DNA of 64,000 nucleotides from assembly GCF_030272615.1 (NCBI RefSeq), contig NC_081410.1, forward strand, positions 138,362,849 to 138,426,848, written 5' to 3'. This DNA comes from Cryptomeria japonica. Lineage: Eukaryota > Streptophyta > Pinopsida > Cupressales > Cupressaceae. The notes beneath the pieces are model-generated. The model was not told the origin of the DNA. It saw only the letters and a list, made by a program, of their open reading frames with translations, and ran no database searches. The stretch's first letter is position 1. Each line of letters opens with the position of its first letter. This document shows positions 57,486 through 64,000 of this stretch, piece after piece. The position numbers were made by a program, and so were the translations under genes.

Positions 57486-58359
57486 TATTGGCATTATTAT
57501 TTGTCATTGATGTCAATAGATCCAGTAATAGTTCTTGAAGTTGTATTTGTCTAGAGAATTAAATAGTGTTCTGCATTTCCACACTTTGAACATTAGTAAA
57601 AGGAATGTACAGATTGTAGTTTTGATATCTCAACAATATAAAGTTATAAACTAATAAATATCATCTGCAAACATATAAGATCTTACTAGACATCAGTCCG
57701 ACTGTATAGCTTATGAAAAAGTTTTCAAAAAGACATCTAAGATTGACTTTCAATCAATCTGCCACTGCATACAGAATGAAGGTGTTTTCAGAAAAAAAAC
57801 ATCTAAGAAGGGTCTCCAATCTCTTTGAGAAAAAAGTCATGTTATTATTGTTGAATATACTATTGCACAAAGAAAAGATATCATTAAATATGGTTCGAGT
57901 TGGTTGAATGGGTAGGAAGTTTGAAATCTTTTAATAATTAATGATAACATATCATTAATTAATATGCACTTAAGAGCATCAAACCAAAAATTATTTAAGT
58001 TTTTATTTTGATTCGTTCATAATGGTTATATAACTTCCTCATAACCGAAAAGGAAGTTATGGATTGGTTATCAGCCTTCTCTTTATCAATGACTAAGTGC
58101 AATGGTCTATATATTCGTGATTGAAGGGTGAGTTGTGTTGTTGGTTTTTTTGGATGAAGAAAAATGTGGTAGAAAAAGAGTTTTCCCCAATCTTTGAATG
58201 ATACAAAATAGTGAATAAGAAGAGCAAAAACTATAATGCTGTGTTACAGTGCAATGACAAGGAAAGATGATATATCACTGTGAAGAAGTTTTGACTATAG
58301 CGCTGTAAGTAAAATCTGTGTTAGAACAGGTTGAAAAGGATTTTACTATGTGTGTCTGG

Positions 58360-58909
58360 CTAAGTTACTGGGTTCGCTTGTTGGGCAGCCAGATTCGGGT
58401 ACGGTTCGCACCAGGTCCGTGGTACTTGTTCGGTTTGCCAACGGATCCGTATATTTGTATTGTCATCCGTAAAAAGAAAATTGCAGTCATCCGTTGGGAA
58501 ATTTTTATTCGTTTAAGTTAATTTTCACCCTACAGAAACCATCATTCAGCCAACCTGTATAAACGGAAGCCATCGTTATATTATATACTAATGATAAAAT
58601 ATATTACGATGGCTTCCCTTTATACAAGTCGGCTATCATTATATAATATAAGGAATCAATTGTTTAAGTTGGCTATTATTATTAAAATATATGAATGCAC
58701 CATGGTCATGGTAATTAAATTAAATTAAATTATATCATATAATAATAATATTGTAAATTAATATATATAATATTATTAATTTATTATATAATATAATATA
58801 ATATTATATATATATATATATAATTTTTACATTGTTTTTGTACTAATGAACCCACACCCTTTTCAAAATTTTGTCGTACTGGTTCTTCGAACCCGAACCG
58901 ATAACTTAG
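58360..58909. mobile_element. hAT-type MITE (550 bp) inside the LTR
   Basis: The ends CTAAGTTA...TAACTTAG are perfect 8-bp inverted repeats, with more imperfect complementarity inside (GGGTTCG / CGAACCC). Flanks GTGTCTGG (58352-58359) and GTGTTTGG (58910-58917) are an 8-bp target duplication with one change, the hallmark of hAT elements. There is no transposase. It contains a long inner hairpin (58543-58640) and a TA-rich stretch (58780-58830). Confidence 0.7.
58543..58640. repeat. Long hairpin within the MITE
   Basis: Arms centred on GGAAGCCATCGT (58565-58576) and ACGATGGCTTCC (58607-58618), extended outward to 'AGCC.AC.TGTATAAA' and its reverse complement, with few mismatches over ~40 bp per arm. 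The RNA would fold into a strong stem-loop. Confidence 0.75.
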
Positions 58910-59772
58910 GTGTTTGGTTTGTGTTTAGAGAACAAGAGAACCTGCATATCATTTCTAACAGATTCTTTTTGAGATTTTTAAATTAGACTGAAAAATTGGT
59001 TGCAAAATATTATCATTGTTTGTAGTGCAGAATAGTTTATTGGAAGAAGTGTTAACATTCAGATTGTTGAATCCTTCAAGTGTTTTAGATTCACAAGTTC
59101 TATATTGCAGACCCGAGATTAGTAACGTTGATGTGTTTTAATACTTGTGGTTATTCAGAGAAGGTGCTAACAGATTTACTTTAGTTTATTGCTGATTACA
59201 GACATTATAAGATTTAGGTTGTGAAGAACTTGTATACAGATTGATTCAATAGAATCTCCCATCACTAAAAAAGGAATTACTAATTACTAAAATAACTACC
59301 CCGCAACTACTTAGTCTAACCACTTTGTGTAATTACTAATAGAGTCTGATTGTGCAAAGATTGTATTATCAATTGAAAATAGTTGTTTTGAAAATATCTA
59401 AGGCTACTGGGTTGGTGCTTAGTTTGATAAGTTGTAAACTTGATTGGAGTTGATGCTCTCTGAAGGCGTTTGGTGACTCCTTGGGTTGGTGCCCTAAAAT
59501 GTTAATTTCTTCAATTGTGAGGCTATATTAGGACAATATATCCTACCAATATTTCTCACTGTGGTTTTCCCATCCTGGGTTTCCATGTAACCTTTTGTGC
59601 ATTGGTCTCATTGTGTGGTGTATGTTTCAGATTTCAGTTTGGTACTTTCATTTTAGAATTAAGTTTATAAGCTTTAAATAAGTTTATCAAAAAGAAGTAA
59701 TTGGATAAGAATTTAGGATTTATTTGCTACTGATTCACCCCCCCTCTCAGTAGTAAATTTGTGTTCTTCAAT

Positions 59773-59785
59773 TGGTATCAGAGCC
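59773..59785 (+). other. tRNA-iMet primer binding site of the third copia element
   Basis: TGGTATCAGAGCC, a perfect match, two bases after the LTR end. Confidence 0.95.
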
Positions 59786-59838
59786 AAGTACTTTGAAAAA
59801 GACTTAATCAGTCTAAGTAAGTCTCGAGTATAGAACAC

Positions 59839-60766
59839 ATGGCTTGTCAGGATGGATCTTCTTCTAATAATGCACCATTGTTTGATGGCACTAACTATAT
59901 ATTTTGGAAGATAAGGATGGAAAGCTACTTGTAATCTTTAGAATTTGATGTTTGGATGTTAATAGTTAATGGTTATACAATGCCTTCACATTTATTAACT
60001 GATCTTGCAAAAAAAAGAGATTATGAGAATTTTGCTAAGGCTAAAAATGCTATACTTTGTGTAGTCTAACACTGAGTTTGTTGAAGTAATGCATTGTCAA
60101 ACAGCCAAGGAGTTATGGGACAAGTTGAAGAGCATCTTTGAGGTAGATAACAAGGTTAAGCAAGCAAAGATGCAAACTTACAAAGCCAAGTTTGAAGAAT
60201 TAAAAATGAAGGAAGAAGAACGAATTGCAAACTATCTTCTCAGAGTTGATGGGATAGTAAATGCGATCAAGGGTCTTGGTGAGGAAATAAAAGATGCTAT
60301 GGTTGTTCAGAAAGTTTTACGATCTCTACCTTCTAAATATAATGCAAAAATTTCTGCCATTGAAGAAGCAAGAGATCTTAGTAAGCTTAAAATTGATGAT
60401 TTGCATGGTATTTTGACTGCTTATGAAATAAGATTGATTCCAAAAGAAGACATGAAGAGAGAGGCTGCCTCCAAAGCAACAAAAAAGGCAAAAGAAGAGA
60501 ATTCAGATTCAGATAGTAGCATGGAAGAAGAGCTTGCATATCTAGTGAAGAAACTGAAAAGGAGTTTTGGGAAGCCTAAAGGAAAGTTACCTCTTAAGTG
60601 CTTCAATTGTGGAGGAACTGGGCACTTTGCTGCTAAGCGTCCTTATGACAAAGATGACGAAGATAATGAGGAAGGCTTTAGAAAGAAGTATAAAGGACAA
60701 TCGTCTTTTAAACAACATGACTTTTCAAAAAAGAAGAAAAGCTTATGTATTAAAGAAGATAATTAA
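59839..60766 (+). pseudogene. gag: Copia gag with zinc knuckle (third element)
   Basis: ATG at 59839 starts 'MACQDGSSSNNAPLFDGTNY', followed by 'WKIRMESYL' and a TAA where Gln is expected. A frameshift near 60065 leads to the 225-codon open frame 60089-60766: UBN2 capsid ('ELWDKLKSIFEVDNKVKQAK', 'VVQKVLRSLPSKYNAKISAI'), a charged stretch, zinc knuckle 'CFNCGGTGHFAAKR' (last Cys changed to Arg) and a Lys-rich tail. Confidence 0.9.
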
Positions 60767-60802
60767 AACTCAGAAAATAGTGAGAACTCTAGTGCTGAAA
60801 CT

Positions 60803-61192
60803 TTGTTTATGGCACTTGGACCTATTAGTACAGATCAAAGTGATGAAGAGTTGCAAGATGATGTAGATGGTGAGATAAGCCTTGAAGGAGAACTATTGTG
60901 TGCATTAGAAGAAATCAAGAGATTAAAGAAAGAGGTCACACAACAAAGTGCTTCAGCATTAAAGGAAAACAAAGATCTAAAGAAGAGACTTGAAGAAGAA
61001 AATCAAATGATCACCAAGCTAAAAGCTGAAGTTGAAGAAGGTAAGAAAAGGGAAGAGGTAACACATTCAAAACTTCTATCTAAATTTGAAGAATGCATGG
61101 TTTTAGAAGATAAGTTAATAACTTTACAACATGATCTTGAACAATATAAAAGTGAGTCAGATAGAAAACCAAAATTTGCTAAAAGCTTCTAA
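60803..61192 (+). pseudogene. Coiled-coil extension of gag
   Basis: After a stop and a frame change, 129 codons are rich in Glu, Lys and Leu with heptad-like spacing ('LLCALEEIKRLKKEVTQQ', 'NKDLKKRLEEENQMITKLKA'), predicting a long coiled coil. Long gag proteins with such a segment and a second zinc knuckle occur in some plant copia lineages such as SIRE/Tork-type (lineage assignment is inference). Confidence 0.7.
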
Positions 61193-62120
61193 CCTGTTGG
61201 ATGAAACACTAACTAAATAGAGGTCAAATAAGAATACATTTGGTTTGGGTTTTGAACAAGGTCAAAGTTCTTATAACAAAGACAAAAGTATTAAATTTGT
61301 TAGAGTTTAGAGACAACAGAGGTATTCACAATGGCATTTTCCTACTAGAAGATTGACAACAAACATATATTATTCCTTGCATGGCTATTGTAATCTTTGT
61401 AACTATTTTAATTTGGTCATAAAGTAGTTAATTGTAGAGTTGTGCCATGAAGGAATGTTAATTTTATTAGTAGAAATTCTTTTGATTATTTGAAGGATTT
61501 CAGTATAATCTGTTTTAATTGTCAGAATGATGGTCATATTGCAAAAAACTGTCACATGAATTTTGTACAAAAGAACAAAAAAAGTATGGAAGAAAAAGGA
61601 GAAGAAATCTATGATTGTTCAGACAACATTGCATGCTAAGAAGGAAAATCTTTGGATAGTGGACAGTAGTTGCTCGAATCACATGACAGTGATAAGAGTA
61701 AGTTTACTACTTTTTCAGATTGGAATGGTGGTCCAATGAAATTTGGTGACAAGTCTTCAGTTTAAATCCGAGCTAAAGGTTCTTTGAGCATTAATGGTAC
61801 TTTAGAAACAAATAATGTTTGGTTTGTTGATGGACTAAAATATAACTTACTAAGTGTTAGTCAAATGTGTGATAATGGATATTTTGTGGTTTTTAATGCT
61901 CAAGGATGTGAAATAAGGAATTCTAAATCGGGAAAACTTATTGCTGAAGGTAAAAGAACTGAAAATAATGTTTATGATTTAAGTGAGGTAAAAGGTAAAA
62001 AATGTATGTTGGGTCAGCTTGATGAAAGTTGGCTGTGGCATAGAAGATTAGGTCATGTGAATTTTGAAAATCTTGTTAAAATCAGTTCTATTAATTCAGT
62101 TAGACACATGCCTAAAATTT
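61193..62120 (+). pseudogene. PR: Second zinc knuckle, protease and GAG-pre-integrase
   Basis: 61505-61555 encodes an intact knuckle 'CFNCQNDGHIAKNC'. Near 61650-61685 the protease active site reads 'LWIVDSSCSNHMTV' (family DSGCS; the Gly is Ser). An open frame from 61784 has 'NVWFVDGLKYNLLSVSQMCD' and 'LWHRRLGHVNFENLVKISS', the protease end and GAG-pre-integrase with its His residues. Confidence 0.85.
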
Positions 62121-62934
62121 AAAACCTAAAAATATTGTTTGTAAGGAATGTCAACAGGGAAAGCAAACTAGAGTAAGTTTTAAGCCAAAAGAATATTCAA
62201 GTTTGCAGTCCCTAGAATTAATTCATATTGATCTTTGTGGGCCAACCCGAACTAAAGGGTTAAAAAATGAAAGATTTTTTATGTTGTTTGTGGATGACTT
62301 TTCAAGAATGACAAGGGTGACTTTTCTAAAGGAAAAATCTGAGGCATTTGAGAAGTTTAAAATCTTTAGAGCAATGGTCGAAAAAGAAAGTGGTTTTCAA
62401 ATCAAGTGTCTTAGATCTAACAAAGGTGGTGAATTTGTCTTTAACGAGTTTGATGGATATTGTGAGCAGTTTGGTATTAAATGACAGTTTTTTGCAGCAA
62501 GGACATCACAACAGAATGATGTGGTTGAGAGAAAGAATCGAACAGTCAAAGAAATGGCAAGGACTCTTCTTAATGAAGCCAAAATTTCAGACAAATTTTG
62601 GGTAGAAGCTATTCACACAGCAGTATATACTCTTAATAGAAGACAATTGAGGCGCAACAGTAAGAAAACCCCTTATGATATTTGGTATGGTAGACCTGAT
62701 TTTGTTGAGTATTTTGAAATCTTTGGAAGTAGATGTTTTATTAAAAGCGATGAAGATAATTTGGGAAGTTTTGATCCTAGATGTGATGAGGGTATTTTTC
62801 TTGGTTACTCTACACATAACAAAGCTTACAAATGTTATAATACTAGATTGAAAAGGGTTATTGAAAGTGCTAATGTGAAAGTGGATGAGATTGTGCAGGA
62901 AGATAATCCTGAAGAATCTATTATAGGCAATTAA
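62121..62934 (+). pseudogene. int: Copia integrase (third element)
   Basis: 'CKECQQGKQTR' completes the zinc region. The core has 'LIHIDLCGP' (first Asp), 'LRSNKGGEF' (the second catalytic Asp replaced by Asn), and 'VVERKNR' (the Glu). A TGA after 'FGIK' (62482-62484) fits CGA to TGA. From 62521: 'LLNEAKISDKFWVEAIHTAV' and 'CDEGIFLGYSTHNKAYKCYN'. Integration activity is lost. Confidence 0.9.
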
Positions 62935-64000
62935 TCTGAAAATGTTGCTAAGACTTCTGAAAATAATGCTTCTGCACATGATAATATTCAAACATAGATT
63001 TTGAAAATGGTGGTGGAGTGGCTTTTGAAAGTGATAGTGAAAAGGTTCCCTCAAAATTCGTAAAAAAAAATCATCCTGCGTAGTAGATTGTTGGTCATAT
63101 AGATGATGGTGTTCAAACAAGAAGAAAAATTGCCAAACATTGTAATGAAGAGGTATGTCTTTCTTTGGTTTTTGAGTTTGAACCTAATTCTTATGAAGAG
63201 GCTAGTAGTAATGCAAATTGGATTAGTGGGATGAAAGAAGAATTAACCTAGATAAAGAAAAACAAAATGTGGGACCACGTGCCTAGGCCTGCTGATAAAA
63301 ATGTAATTGGTGCTAAATGGGTTTTTAGAAACAAGTTGAATGAAGATGATAGGATTGTTAGAAACAAAGCTAGACTTGTGTGTAAGGGATGTGCACAGAT
63401 TGAAGGCATTGACTTTGATGAAACATTTGCACCTATAGCCAGATTAGAAGCTATTCGTATGTTTTTGGCATTTTCAATTCACAAAATTTTTGAAGTCTGG
63501 CAAATGGATGTTAAATCTGCATTTTAAATGGATATTTGGAAGAGGAAGTTTACATGGAACAACTAGAAGGCTTTGTATGTGCAGGTAAAGAGGATTATGT
63601 TTGCAGGTTGAAAAAGGCCTTGTATGGTCTAAAACAAGCTCCTAGGGCTTGGTATTCCAGGTTGGATCATCTTCTTCAACAGGGTTTTAGTAGGGGTAAT
63701 GCAGGTAGCAATTTATACTTTAAGGTTATTGGTGATCATGTTTTTGTAGTAGTAGTAGTTTATGTTGATGACATAGTTTTTGGTGGTGATGATAATGTTT
63801 GCAAAGATTTTGCCACCCAAATGCAAACAAAATTCAAAAATTCTATGATAGGAGAACTTTCATTCTTTCTTGGGTTGATAGTGTCTCAGTTTGATGTAGG
63901 TATATTTCTATCTCAGTCTAAATACACTAAAGAGATGCTAAAAAAATTCAAAATGGAAGATTGCAAACCAGTTTGTACTTCAATGATCATAAGGTGTAAA
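62935..64000 (+). pseudogene. RT: Copia reverse transcriptase (third element, runs off the window)
   Basis: A degenerate linker (62935-63200) with stops is followed by RVT_2: '[17 protein letters not shown]', '[14 protein letters not shown]', 'WQMDVKSAF', a 1-base frameshift near 63525, then '[16 protein letters not shown]', the intact catalytic 'YVDDIVFGG' (about 63760-63786), '[11 protein letters not shown]' and '[14 protein letters not shown]'. RNase H and the 3' LTR lie beyond 64000. Confidence 0.9.

Larger units (their letters stand above)
57486..59770 (+). repeat. 5' LTR of the third copia element, with a MITE inside
   Basis: It starts TATTGGCATTA (TGTTGG with G-to-A) and has TTGTCATTGATGTCAATA near the start. 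It ends CTGATTCAC-C7-TCTCAGTAG...TTCTTCA, followed by a primer site at 59773. Its length of ~2.29 kb includes a 550-bp MITE and its duplicated target (58352-58917); without it the LTR is ~1.73 kb. A TATA-like TCTATATATT lies at about 58108. The 3' LTR lies beyond the window. Confidence 0.8.

Noticed and set aside
62587-63120. 177-codon minus-strand frame
   Set aside because: Shadow of the copia integrase on the + strand; no motif of its own.

Overview
This is plant nuclear DNA, and it reads as transposon-on-transposon sequence from a large, repeat-rich genome. The evidence is the plant-type Ty1-copia and Ty3-gypsy elements with tRNA-iMet primer sites, an L1 LINE with an RNase H domain, a BED/DUF659 hAT transposase, a PPR gene fragment and TTTAGGG motifs. 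The gene-poor, AT-rich, deeply nested layout resembles conifer-type genomes, but the species is inference. I see no intact single-copy host gene, rRNA, tRNA or CRISPR array.

Layout. (1) 1-15312: one old chromodomain-type gypsy element on the + strand, of which only the last ~110 bp of its 5' LTR are in the window. It was split twice. A 4.86-kb TGTTGG...CCAACA element (728-5585) interrupts its gag and carries a PPR fragment and an unknown ORF. A complete copia element (6801-13613, flanked by GACAC) interrupts its integrase. The gypsy itself has lost protease, RT and RNase H. (2) 15313-18163: the 5' end (gag start, primer site, LTR) of a minus-strand copia element into whose gag the gypsy landed; its LTR holds a further solo LTR (16542-17866). 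(3) 18164 to ~26590: a degraded minus-strand Tat-like gypsy element (LTR, primer site, repetitive leader with a 1.3-kb insertion, gag). (4) ~26590-33000: two diverged direct copies of a ~2.3-2.5-kb unit of unknown nature. (5) 33520 to ~42150: a decayed minus-strand copia element (RNase H/RT, integrase, protease, gag, LTR), interrupted by a solo LTR (34083-35570) related to the 6801 element and by non-coding DNA with a short LTR-like block and an unusual palindromic ~41-bp minisatellite. (6) 42350-46800: a long hairpin, a SINE/LINE-tail-like piece, a 160-bp tandem duplication, otherwise featureless AT-rich DNA. (7) 46812-51893: a 5'-truncated L1 with 12-bp target duplications and poly(A), containing a 346-bp solo LTR, and carrying an extra open reading frame downstream of RNase H. 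(8) 52300-55320: a minus-strand hAT transposase pseudogene with a recognisable 84-nt intron. (9) 57321-64000: a hAT end fragment, then a third copia element (LTR from 57486, running off the window), whose LTR holds a 550-bp hAT-type MITE.

Nearly every coding region is broken. Many stops look like C-to-T decay of CAG, CAA, CGA or TGG codons, as expected for methylated silent transposons. No functional host pathway is encoded. The points of most interest are the gene-capturing insertion, the palindromic minisatellite, the extra ORF in the L1, and sequence modules shared by otherwise different copia LTRs.
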